Positions 1 through 10,300 of a stretch of DNA of 64,000 nt are shown here, one piece after another. Where the stretch lies: contig CAJOFJ010000020.1 in NCBI GenBank assembly GCA_905233625.1, positions 23,408 to 87,407 on the forward strand, read 5' to 3'. The notes under the pieces were generated by a model. It was not told the origin of the DNA. It saw nothing but the letters and a program-made list of their open reading frames with translations, and ran no database searches. The position numbers and the translations under genes were made by a program. Origin of the DNA: an uncultured Bacteroidales bacterium (GTDB taxonomy: Bacteria > Bacteroidota > Bacteroidia > Bacteroidales > WCHB1-69). Numbering within the stretch: position 1 is the first letter of the stretch; each line of letters begins with the position of its first letter.

Positions 1-170
1 TAACGATAAATAGCTGAAAATAAGGAAAAAAAGTAGATAAACAAAGTATAACAGGACTGGATGGCGTCGTTTAGTTTTTTCTCGCCTTCAACCACATCTT
101 CCCGATCATTCATCTGATGGGCAAAGATGGCCTGCATTACCTTGATTCTCAAATAACGTCTGCTTACCAT
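1..170 (-). CDS. nusB: Transcription antitermination factor NusB, N-terminal part (truncated by window edge)
   Basis: Reverse strand from 170 reads MVSRRYLRIKVMQAIFAHQMNDREDVVEGEKKLNDAIQSCYTLFIYFFSLFSAIYR, typical of Bacteroidetes NusB N-termini. Confidence 0.75.
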   Translation of the reverse strand, partial: MVSRRYLRIKVMQAIFAHQMNDREDVVEGEKKLNDAIQSCYTLFIYFFSLFSAIYR

Positions 171-221
171 GTTTTTCTTTTAGCGCTGCAAATATACTAT
201 TTTTTGTTGGATTGTTGATAT

Positions 222-365
222 GCGTGAAGGCGTGAAGACATGCACTTCGTGCATTCGTTAAGACGACATTCTGTTTTTTCCGCCTTCACACCTCCACGAA
301 CGAGCGAAGCGAGTGTCTTGACGAACGAACAGAGTGAGTGTCTTCACGTCTTAACATCTCCACGT
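222..365. repeat. Composite 8-bp/25-bp hairpin repeat array (locus R1), abutting the ftcD stop codon
   Basis: GCGTGAAG octamers, ATGCACTTCGTGCAT (240-254), then inverted units GAACGAGCGAAGCGAGTG and GAACGAACAGAGTGAGTG. Confidence 0.85.
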
Positions 366-2063
366 TTAACCGATCACTTCCTCCACCTTCGCCATCAGAG
401 TAGTTTCGAGCTCTTTGGCTTTCACCACGTAGGCCTGGGCTTTGCTTACCATTTCTTCCGCAAAAGCCTTGTCCTCCAAGCTAGAGGCATTGATTTTCAC
501 GTTCAGGTAAGCACCCATGACGGCAGCGCGGGCGCACAACACACCAACACCGGCATCGGTCACAGAGTTCGGATTGCCCTTTTCAATCATGGCAGCGCAA
601 AGCTCAAACACGTCGAAGCTGCGTTGGATAGTCTTATAAGGCACCTCGATAGCATATTTGGTAGCATCTTGGATAGCCTGCTTGCGAGCAGCCTTCTCGG
701 CATCGTTGCCCTTGGGCATGCCAAAAGCTTCCATAATCAAATTGAAGGAATGGGTATCCTCATCCACCAGCCACAAGAGGTCGTCTTTGATTTTCTGACC
801 TTTTTCAGCCCATTGTGAGAATTCCTCCCAACGCTCGTCCCAACCGGGTTTGTGTGAGGACAGGTTGGCCACCATCGTACCCAGAGCGGCACCCAGGCTG
901 CCCATGTATGCGGAGATGGAACCACCACCAGGAGCGGGACTCTCGGAAGCGGTCTCGTTGGCGAAACCAGTGCAGGTCATGTCCATCAATTTCTCCGTCT
1001 TGTTGTCTTTCTCAATCAGATATTCAATCACCTTCTCTTCCGGAATGAAGGGTTTCAAATCGTCCAAGCCCATGGATTTGATAGCGATCTTGATGATTTC
1101 GGCCTCGTCGATACCCAATGAGCGCTGCTGTTTTCTCAAGAAATATTTACCAGCGTCAATCAAGGTTTTCTTGGGCACCAGTCCCACAATTTCCGTACCG
1201 GTCACGCGAATGCCGCGGGCGGCAGCTTTGTTGCAAACCTCCTCAAAAGCCACATGCAGCGGAGTGGTATTGGTATCGGTGATGTTCATAGATACCTGAG
1301 CCACACCGTATTCCTTGATGAACCAGCCGATAGCCTTGGTACCTTTCAACGTACCGGGAATATTAATCGGATTGCCATTCTCGTCTTTCATGATTTTGCC
1401 GGTAATCGGGTTACCCTCGCGTTTCGGACGGCCTTTCTCACGAACGTCGAAAGCGATGGCGTTGGCGCGGCGGGTGGAAGTGGTGTTCAGGTTGTAGTTC
1501 ACCGCGATGAGAAAATCACGGGCACCGATAGCGGAAGCACCGCTCTTGGCTACCTCTTCTGTGAACTCACACGGACCGAAATCGGGTTTCCATTCGGCGC
1601 TGGCGATACGCTCTTTCAGTGCCTCGTACTCGCCTTGACGGCAGTTGGCCAGATTACGACGTTTGGGTTCGAAAGCGGCGTTTTCATAGCAGAACACCGG
1701 AATGTTGAGTTCTTCGCCCACCTTCTTGGCTAATTTGCGAGCATATTCAGCGGTTTCTTCCATGGTGATGTTGGAAACAGGCACCAAGGGGCACACGTCG
1801 GTGGCACCGAAACGCGGATGATCGCCGTGATGGCCTCTCATGTCAATCAGTTCCTTGGCTTTGGCAATCACCTTGTAGGCAGTAGCCACCACTTCGTCGG
1901 GAGTGCCGACAAAAGTTACCACAGTTCTATTGGTGGTAAAACCCGGATCCACGTCCAGCAGCTTCACGCCTTCCGATTTTTCTATTTCATCGGTTATCTG
2001 TTTGATCAGGTCTAAATTACGACCCTCGCTGAAATTGGGAACACATTCAATTAATTGTTTCAT
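366..2063 (-). CDS. ftcD: Bifunctional glutamate formimidoyltransferase / formimidoyltetrahydrofolate cyclodeaminase
   Basis: N-terminal MKQLIECVPNFSEGRN formiminotransferase signature; C-terminal cyclodeaminase domain (ASESPAPGGGSISAYMGSLGAALGTMVANLS). Confidence 0.92.
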   Translation of the reverse strand: MKQLIECVPNFSEGRNLDLIKQITDEIEKSEGVKLLDVDPGFTTNRTVVTFVGTPDEVVATAYKVIAKAKELIDMRGHHGDHPRFGATDVCPLVPVSNITMEETAEYARKLAKKVGEELNIPVFCYENAAFEPKRRNLANCRQGEYEALKERIASAEWKPDFGPCEFTEEVAKSGASAIGARDFLIAVNYNLNTTSTRRANAIAFDVREKGRPKREGNPITGKIMKDENGNPINIPGTLKGTKAIGWFIKEYGVAQVSMNITDTNTTPLHVAFEEVCNKAAARGIRVTGTEIVGLVPKKTLIDAGKYFLRKQQRSLGIDEAEIIKIAIKSMGLDDLKPFIPEEKVIEYLIEKDNKTEKLMDMTCTGFANETASESPAPGGGSISAYMGSLGAALGTMVANLSSHKPGWDERWEEFSQWAEKGQKIKDDLLWLVDEDTHSFNLIMEAFGMPKGNDAEKAARKQAIQDATKYAIEVPYKTIQRSFDVFELCAAMIEKGNPNSVTDAGVGVLCARAAVMGAYLNVKINASSLEDKAFAEEMVSKAQAYVVKAKELETTLMAKVEEVIG

Positions 2064-2159
2064 AGTTGTATTTCTATTTTATTGATTATTAATATCTTGG
2101 TAATTTACACTATAAATACAAAGGTACATATTTTTCCCTAATTATGTACGGATTTAAAC

Positions 2160-2191
2160 AAAAAAAAGGCTGTCATGCGATAGCCTTTTTC
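2160..2191 (-). terminator. Intrinsic terminator downstream of tRNA-Cys
   Basis: AAAAAGGCTATCGCATGACAGCCTTTTTTT on the minus strand: GGCT/AGCC stem followed by a T tract. Confidence 0.6.
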
Positions 2192-2194
2192 AAG

Positions 2195-2265
2195 AGGTCT
2201 CTTCCAGACTCGAACTGGAGTAAATGGTTTTGCAGACCAGCGCCTAGCCACTCGGCCAAGAGACC
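2195..2265 (-). tRNA. tRNA-Cys (GCA)
   Basis: Minus strand GGTCTCTTGGCCGAGTGGCTAGGCGCTGGTCTGCAAAACCATTTACTCCAGTTCGAGTCTGGAAGAGACCT: 7-bp acceptor, CTGCAAA anticodon loop, GTTCGAG T-loop. Confidence 0.95.
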
Positions 2266-2313
2266 TTTTTGGGACTGCAAAAATACAACTTTTTTTTGAA
2301 TTGGCAATTTTTT

Positions 2314-2339
2314 TAGAGACGCACGGCGGTGCGTCTCTA
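2314..2339. repeat. Inverted repeat TAGAGACGCAC-GGCG-GTGCGTCTCTA
   Basis: 11-bp perfect stem; related copies at 4264-4293 and 31852-31881. Confidence 0.85.
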
Positions 2340-2345
2340 CTATAC

Positions 2346-2369
2346 CTAATCACTATTTCCTATCCCCTA
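2346..2369. repeat. Heptamer array (NNNNTAG on minus strand), starting at the typA stop codon
   Basis: CTA on + at 2367, 2360, 2353, 2346 (exact 7-nt spacing); the first is the typA stop codon. Confidence 0.65.
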
Positions 2370-4187
2370 TTGCGCTTGTTGTTGGATCTTGATATTATGA
2401 CGCTTGCGTTCGGTCTCATCCAAGATAATCTTGCGGAGGCGGAGCGACTGCGGAGTGATTTCCAGATATTCATCGGGACCGATATACTCCATGTATTCCT
2501 CCAGCGACATCTTGATGGCAGGAGCAATGTGCATTTTCTCGTCACTACCGGCGGCACGCATATTAGACAGTTTCTTCGATTTGCACACATTCACCACCAA
2601 ATCGTCGGGGCGGATATGCTCACCTATGACCTGACCGGCATACACCTGATCGTTGGGGTCGATGAAGAAGCGGCCGCGGTCCTGCAACTTATCAATGGCA
2701 TATGGATAGCTCTGACCCGTTTCCATGGCGATGAGCACGCCTGCATGACGGCCCTGGATTTCACCTTTCCACGGCTGGAATTCGATAAAACGATGCGACA
2801 TAATCGCCTCTCCTTCGGTAGCGGTCAGCACCTGGTTTCGCAAGCCGATAATACCTCTGGAGGGAATCTGGAAGTCCAAATGCACACGATCATTAATTGT
2901 CTCAATATTCAACAAATCACCCTTGCGGCGGGTCACAAAGTCAATCACACGGCTAGAAAATTCTTCCGGTACCAAAACTGTCAACTGCTCCACTGGCTCG
3001 CATTTCTGGCCGTCAATTTCCTTGATAATAACCTGTGGCTGACCCACTTGCAACTCATAACCCTCACGGCGCATAGTCTCAATCAATACTGACAAGTGCA
3101 ACACGCCACGACCATAAACATTCAGCATATCAGGTGAACCCGTTTCTTCCACACGCAAAGCCAGGTTTTTCTCCAATTCAAGGAATAATCTGTCACGCAA
3201 ATGCCTTGACGTTACATACTTACCTTCCTTGCCAAAGAAAGGTGAGTTGTTAATGGTGAATAACATACTCATGGTAGGCTCATCCACCTTGATAGGTGGC
3301 AAACCTTCCGGTTCCAAGGCATCGGCCACAGTGTCACCAATCTCAAAGTTGTCAAGTCCCAGAATAGCGCACAATTCTCCAGCCTCTACAGGAGTTTTTA
3401 TTTTTTCCTTGCCCAATCCTTCAAACACATACAATTCCTTGATTTTGGAAGGCACAATGCTACCGTCACGTTTCACCAAGGAAACATTTTGTCCCCATTC
3501 CAAACTACCTCTTCTGATTCGTCCCACCGCGATTCGTCCCACATACGAGGAATAATCCAAGGAAGAAATCATCATCTGCAAACTACCTTCTTCCACCTTT
3601 GGGGCAGGGATATGCTCAATAATCTGATCCAGCAGATAAGAAATATCATTAGTCGGGGTTTTCCAGTCTGGTCCCATCCAACCCTGCTTAGCCGAACCAT
3701 ACACTGTAGGGAAATCCAACTGGTCATCGGTAGCACCCAAATTGAACATGAGCTCAAAAACGGCCTCCTGGGCGAGTTCCGGGTTACAGTTGGGCTTATC
3801 CACCTTATTGATGACAACAATCGGTTTAAGGCCCAATTCTATGGCTTTCTGGGTCACAAAGCGGGTCTGGGGCATGGGGCCTTCAAAAGCGTCCACCACC
3901 AGCAGTACTCCGTCTGCCATATTCAGCACTCGTTCCACTTCACCACCGAAGTCACTATGGCCCGGAGTGTCAATGACGTTAATCTTGCAATCCTTATACC
4001 GGACTGAAACGTTTTTGGAGAGGATGGTGATACCTCGTTCTCTTTCCAAATCATTATTGTCCAATACCAATTCCTGCACCTGCTGGTTGGCACGAAACAA
4101 GTGCGCCTGGTATAAAATGCGGTCAACCAAGGTAGTTTTGCCATGGTCAACGTGGGCGATAATCGCAATATTCCTAATGTTTTGCAT
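2367..4187 (-). CDS. typA: Translational GTPase TypA/BipA
   Basis: MQNIRNIAIIAHVDHGKTTLVDRILYQ...RERGITILSKN...DTPGHSDFGGEVER; start at internal Met (cat 4185-4187) preferred over the ORF start at 4226. Confidence 0.95.
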   Translation of the reverse strand: MQNIRNIAIIAHVDHGKTTLVDRILYQAHLFRANQQVQELVLDNNDLERERGITILSKNVSVRYKDCKINVIDTPGHSDFGGEVERVLNMADGVLLVVDAFEGPMPQTRFVTQKAIELGLKPIVVINKVDKPNCNPELAQEAVFELMFNLGATDDQLDFPTVYGSAKQGWMGPDWKTPTNDISYLLDQIIEHIPAPKVEEGSLQMMISSLDYSSYVGRIAVGRIRRGSLEWGQNVSLVKRDGSIVPSKIKELYVFEGLGKEKIKTPVEAGELCAILGLDNFEIGDTVADALEPEGLPPIKVDEPTMSMLFTINNSPFFGKEGKYVTSRHLRDRLFLELEKNLALRVEETGSPDMLNVYGRGVLHLSVLIETMRREGYELQVGQPQVIIKEIDGQKCEPVEQLTVLVPEEFSSRVIDFVTRRKGDLLNIETINDRVHLDFQIPSRGIIGLRNQVLTATEGEAIMSHRFIEFQPWKGEIQGRHAGVLIAMETGQSYPYAIDKLQDRGRFFIDPNDQVYAGQVIGEHIRPDDLVVNVCKSKKLSNMRAAGSDEKMHIAPAIKMSLEEYMEYIGPDEYLEITPQSLRLRKIILDETERKRHNIKIQQQAQ

Positions 4188-4215
4188 CTTCTGAGAACGT
4201 ATTTTTTTGAGGGTG

Positions 4216-4223
4216 CAAAGATA
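4216..4223 (-). promoter_or_regulatory. Bacteroidetes -7 element (TATCTTTG) upstream of typA
   Basis: caaagata on +. Confidence 0.5.
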
Positions 4224-4224
4224 C

Positions 4225-4254
4225 AAAAAAACGGGGTACCTTGCGATACCCCGT
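4225..4254 (-). terminator. Intrinsic terminator of the 3475-aa gene
   Basis: Minus strand ACGGGGTA-TCGCAAGG-TACCCCGT followed by TTTTTT. Confidence 0.7.
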
Positions 4255-4263
4255 GTAATATTT

Positions 4264-4293
4264 TGTAGAGACGCATGGTCGTGCGTCTCTACA
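4264..4293. repeat. Inverted repeat TGTAGAGACGCA-TGGTCG-TGCGTCTCTACA
   Basis: 12-bp perfect stem; same family as 2314-2339. Confidence 0.85.
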
Positions 4294-4301
4294 TTTGGTT
4301 A

Positions 4302-7300
4302 TTATTTAACGATAGCCACTTTGTAAACACCTACACCGTTTTCGGTAGCCAGTCTTACAACATAGTTGCCTTCAGCCACATTCAGTGAAATCACTTCAGG
4401 ACTGCTCAGTACTTTGCCAGTATAAACTTGCTTACCATAGATGTCATAGATGTCAACATTGCTGATAGCGATACCGTCTTCGTTCACAATGTAAATATTG
4501 TTCTGGAAGCTGTAAACCTTGATACTTGACATGTCGGCATCAGCAATACCCACACCGTTTCTGGTTGTGAAACCGTTTTCAGCCCATTCAGATTCTAATG
4601 AGGTACCACAGATAGCCTTAACACCCCATGAATACAGTGTGTTAGGAGTCAAACCTGACAAGGACAAAGTAGTGGTGTTTACAGTTTGAGTCTGATATGT
4701 AGTTTCACCAGCAGCTCTGTAGCGAACTTCGTAGCTCGGAGCGGTACCTACCCAGCTCAAATCAGCTGAAGTAGAGGTGACGTTCATAGCAGTCAAGTTG
4801 GTCGGCATGTAGCAAGCAGCCTCGAAGACAGCTGTAATAGTATGATCGTTGGTTACATTGTTGAAAGTAAAGCCAGAGATTGCACCTCTGCTTGAACCGT
4901 CAACGATTACATCGCTGATAACATAGAATTCATCAGGAGTGATGGTGAATTCAACACTGCTACCATATTCAACACCCGTTTGAGTAGCAGGTGCGATAGT
5001 ACCATTGATGCCCTGAACAACGGTGATGGTGAAGGTCTTCGGCTGAGTAGTAGCTGTCAAGGTGATGTCTGCCAAAACAGGATCCAGCGTGAAGGTTCCG
5101 ATACCATTGTTGTAGTCTACATTCACTACGCCATTGCCAGCGGTAACACTTACGATGTCATAACCCACTTCAGGAATAATCATGTATGAAGGAGTTGCAC
5201 CATATGCGTAGGTCAGGGTACCAGGAGTAATAGTAGCGTGTGCAGGCTGATCAACAGTAACTGTTACGTAGTCTGATGCGAAGTTAGCGAAGATAGTGTA
5301 ATCGCTCTGAACATCGATAATTGTGAAGCTGTTGTTTGTAACAGCAACTTCTTCACCGTTTGCCATAACATTAACCAAATGATAACCAGCAGCGGCATTC
5401 AGAGTATAAGGAACACTGCTTCCAGCTTGAACGGTAAGAGTAGCAGGTGTAATTGTGCAACCCTCAATGTTAGAAGTAGCGGTCAAGGTGTACATAACAG
5501 CCTCGAAGGTTACATCAACAGTATGGTTTGCAGTAACGTTGATGAATTCATAGAATTCAACAGCGCCAACACTTATACCGTCAACAACAACATCAGCAAC
5601 CTGATAATTAGCGTCAGGAGTAATGTTCAAGCTGAAGTTGCTACCATAAACAACATTTTCGCTTATTGAAGCAGCACCATTCACAGTACCATATTCACTT
5701 GCGTTTGCAGTAATAGTGTACATGAACTGAGCGAAGGTTACGCTTACACTGTGATCAGCATCGATACTAGTATAAGGTACACTCAAAGTAACCATAGCAT
5801 CTTCCTGAGTGTAAGTGGTGGTTACACCGTCAATTTCTGTAGATGAAATGTACCAACCTTCGTTAGCGTTGATTTCGTATGTTAAATCAGTACCATAGTT
5901 TACAATCTGAGTTCCCTCAGGAGTAATGCTACCACCTTCAGTTACTTCAGAAGTCATAGTGTAAGTATTCACTGCGAAATAAGTGTTGATAACATAGTTG
6001 TCAGCCACATTTTCGATTGTGTAAGTGAAGGTTTCAGGATCAGTGATTTCCATTTCATTGTTATTGAACACCACTGAAACGATATGATGTCCTTCAGCTG
6101 CGGTAGCGGTGAATTCATAATCAACCGGACTTTCAGGATCATAAATGAAGCTGATACCGTCGCTTACAGTACCTTCACCATATGCATTAGTAGTAATGGT
6201 ATAGGTGTTAGCAACGAATACGATATCGAATACGTGAGCTTCTTCAATGTAGTTGAACTGGTAGTTATTGGCAGTGTACAGGTTCTGACCATCCAAAGTA
6301 ACATTGTCGATAGAATAACCGGTAGCGGGTACGATATTGCTATACCAGTTGTCAGCGTAGTTCACGATAGTGCTGTAACTGTCACCATCAACCAAGAGAC
6401 CGCTTGCGTCAGCATAACCCTGACCAGCAATCACATTGTAAGTGATAGCAAAGGTATCAACCTTAACCACAGCTTCGATAGTGTAGTTTTCAGCGATAGA
6501 ATCCATAGTGAAGTAGTAGTAATGAGGATCACTACCGAATACCACTTCGTCAATTCTGTTTTCACCATTCACGAGGAACTGATACAGGTGGAAATGCTCT
6601 TCAACCGTACCAACAACCATCATAGGATCATATTCAGCCACATACTGGGTGTCAGGAGTAATAGTACCCATGATATCCGTAATGCTGTCATACGTATTGT
6701 AATTGCTTACGAATGCATCGATTCTGTAACCGAACTGGATGTCCACAGTCTGAGTTTCAGTAACATCTTCGAAAGTGTAGCTGTCAATACGACCTTGAGA
6801 CTCACCGTTAACAAAAACATTCACAATATGATAGCCGTCGTTTACATCAGCACCGAAAGCAACGGTAGTATCCACATCGTGATTTACGGAATAGTCAACC
6901 CAAGTGGTGTAGGTTTCACCTGCGTTCAACAGTTCACTATCATTAGCATAACCCTTACCAGTCAAAACATTGTAGTTGATAGCCACAGTGTCTCTTCTGA
7001 AAGTAGCGTTCAGATAGTAATTAGCCACCACTAAAGTATCAATAGTATAGTTGTAAGTGCCATCACCATTGTTCACAACATCGGCGAATACATCTTCTGG
7101 GTTATCAGGAACCACCAGGCTGAGGGTCAAGCCAGCCAAATGATAGTGAGGATCAGCCACCATGTTCACAGTGAAAGGATCAGGATTGATAGTAGTGTCA
7201 GTAGCTGCGGGAACAAATGCACCACCGAGATCGCTATAGAGGTCTGATCTGTAGTTTTCAACAGTCTTGAAGATATGGAATTCAAGTTTGAAATCTACGA

Positions 7301-10300
7301 ATACGGTATGAGGCTCTGTAACATTCTCCAAGGTATAGAGCATGAAGTTAGCGCCTGTACCGTCTTCGGGAACAACCTGTACATCGTCAACCCATACACC
7401 AGCCACGTGGTACATAGGAGCCGGCACAAGGTTCAAAGTGAGGTTTTCACCATAGTTGACAGCGATAGTGCCATTAGGAGTAACCGTACCACCCAACTCA
7501 TTGTAAGTTACGATAACATCGTTAACAGGATATACTTTGAAGTTATCGATGCTGAAACCTAAGTTGCCAGGCAATGAAGTGGCGTGGAAACCGAAGTTGT
7601 AGATACCGTCTGCGTCAATAGTGATAGTAGTGGTAGCTGTCTCATTGGTAGTATTGTTGAAACTATGAGTAGCCACAGCGTTGGTCATATCGGCGATATG
7701 TGCGCCATTGCCATAGAATAATTCGAAGGATTCGGTCAGTGAGCTATTAGCTTTATAGTCATAGATAATGGTATAAGTACCAGCAGCCATTTCAATACAA
7801 GGTGACATCATCCAGTCGTCAGCAGCGGCCAAATCGTTGAAAGTATAGTAAATCTCGTTGTCCAGATTCATAGTGACACCGTCGTTGTTGGCATCGATCG
7901 GGTTCCAACCATGGTTGATAGTCAGACCAGCGAATGTTTCAACGTAAGGAACAGTGGCAGGTTCCAGAACAGTAATAGGAGCGGAAGCAACTGTATTGTT
8001 AGCATCCACAAGGTCACCTTCCAATTCAACCCAAGCAACGATGAAGTTTGCACCAGCTGCAAATGTGGGCAACTGACCGAAAGTATATTCAGCAGTTTCA
8101 TTGAAAGCAATCGGAGTTTCCAAAGTAACAGTTTCATGAACCGGAGTTTCCTCGTTCACTTGATAATAAGCTTCGAAAGTACTCACTGTACCTTCATAAC
8201 CCATATTCTTCACACCAATAGTAACTGCATCTTCCACATCGCAAGCGTCAGCAAAAGTGTTGATGTCTGTGATAGCCAAATCTGTAGCTTCAGGACAAAT
8301 GGTCAGTCTAATATTGCTATGGTGTTTTCTTAATGTACCTGCCTGTCCAGCATACGCTGCCGCATCTTGTTGCCATGTAAGAGCTGAATTGTGAGTAGTG
8401 GTTGTCGTCTTAAAGGTATGAGAAGAACTATTATAAGCACCCGAATTATCTTCAACAACGATAGCCAAATTACCACCAGCGTATGAAAATGGTGTATTCA
8501 AGGCAAATTCGTTCCAACCTTGTGCACAATTCAGATTGCCTTCATATACCAATTGTAATCCATCTGTAATCCAGTCACTTGTGCTTGCAAATTCTGATTT
8601 GTCAGTATTTACCATATAAATCTTCACATTGTTCTTACTTGTCATGGCACTTGAGTAAGCATATTCAAATGAAATGGAAGAAATGGTGCCCACGGCATTG
8701 ATTTCCTCTGCGGTAAGAATTTGCTGAGTATAAGAATAATTATAGTAGTTACCAACAGGAATATAATTCTGATTTGAACCAGTACCTGCAATCTCTGCAT
8801 CAGTACCTGCGATACACTTAGTTGCGAAACCAATCGCATCGGTATATTCACTTTCATCACCAGTACCGCAAACAGCCTTTACACGTACAGTGTAGTTGGT
8901 TGAAGCCTGGAGGTTGTTCAGGAGAGCATAAGTGGTGTCAACAGAAACACTGGTCCAGGTAGCATCACCCTCTACCATGTATTCAACAGCATAAGCAGCC
9001 TGGTCATAATTATCAGCCCAATTGACAGCAGCTGTATGGTCAGTAACTTCTGAAACAGTTAATGATGAAGGAACGAAGCAAGTGGGAATAGCTTCCACCA
9101 AAATATTATCAACATATGTATAATTGTACCAATAGCTATTGGTATAACCTTCTGGTTTTTCTTTAGTTTCACGGAATGCGATATAACCATTTCCACTATA
9201 ATCACTCAATGGAATTGTAAATCTTTCACCTGCAACAGGAGCAGAAATAGTTTGAATAAGGGTGAAACTTGTTTCAGGATTAGCAGCGTCAGTAACAACA
9301 CCCACATCCAATCTTGAACCATAGTAAGTAGAAGTTGAATTATATGCTTTTGCATCAAAAGAAATCATCAAGGTATTAATTGCGGCGTCCAACTGAGGCA
9401 GCACAGCATACACTTCACCATATGAAGTTGAAGTTGAAGTAGTGCAATAGCTATATAATCTCAATGAGTTGGTACCGCTCACAGCGTATGATGAGCTATT
9501 GTAAATACCTGCACCGTATGAGGTTGAAGTACCCGTATATTTTCTGTTCCAGCAGAGTGGCATTACCATGGTTGACTGGCTTGTTGTGGAAGTATAAGCG
9601 TCGAAATTCTCTGCGAAAGGAACTGCGGCCAAACCACAAACAGTGTTGATACTTAATTCTGTGCTTGTTACTTCTGACTCGTCAGTAGCTGAGCAAATAG
9701 CTTTTACGCTGAATGGCAGTACATAGTGGGTAGAAGCTGACAAACCCGTAATGATGTAAGGATTTTCGGTAGTAGTTAATGTAGTGGTTTGATCACCAAT
9801 GGTATAAGAAACTTCCCATTCAGTTTCGCTGCCACCGGCAGTCCAAGAAACTTGAGCTGTGGTTTCAGTAACTGTACCAACGGTAATAGCAGACGGTTTC
9901 ATGCAAGAGGGAGCTTCCTCAATTGCAACATTATCCACAAAGATTGCACCACTACCATAGTTGGCATTAGAGAAGAACTGCAATATGATAGATTTACCAG
10001 CGTATGCTGCCAATGAAATAGGATCAGCCTCGGTGAATGTACCTGGATTTGTATAATTAGAACCAGTACTTGTGTATGATCCCAACTCAACAGCTTGTGT
10101 TGTGCCTTGTTCTATTACATTTACCTTGAATGCACCGCAACTTGCTCTGTGTGAATAGTCAAACTTCAATACATATACACCTGTATTTGGCAATGTGATC
10201 ACTGGCGAATTGATAAGTGCCGTACCACTTTGTACATAGTAATTGTACATACGCATCATTTTATTACCGCTATAGCTATATACACCCCAAATACGTTCAG

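Noticed and set aside
240-818. 192-aa + ORF
   Set aside because: Antisense to ftcD and starts within a repeat array; codon usage and content unlike a real protein.
2301-3092. 263-aa + ORF
   Set aside because: Antisense to typA, no recognisable features.
6084-7034. 316-aa + ORF
   Set aside because: Antisense to the repeat region of the giant secreted protein; no domain signature.
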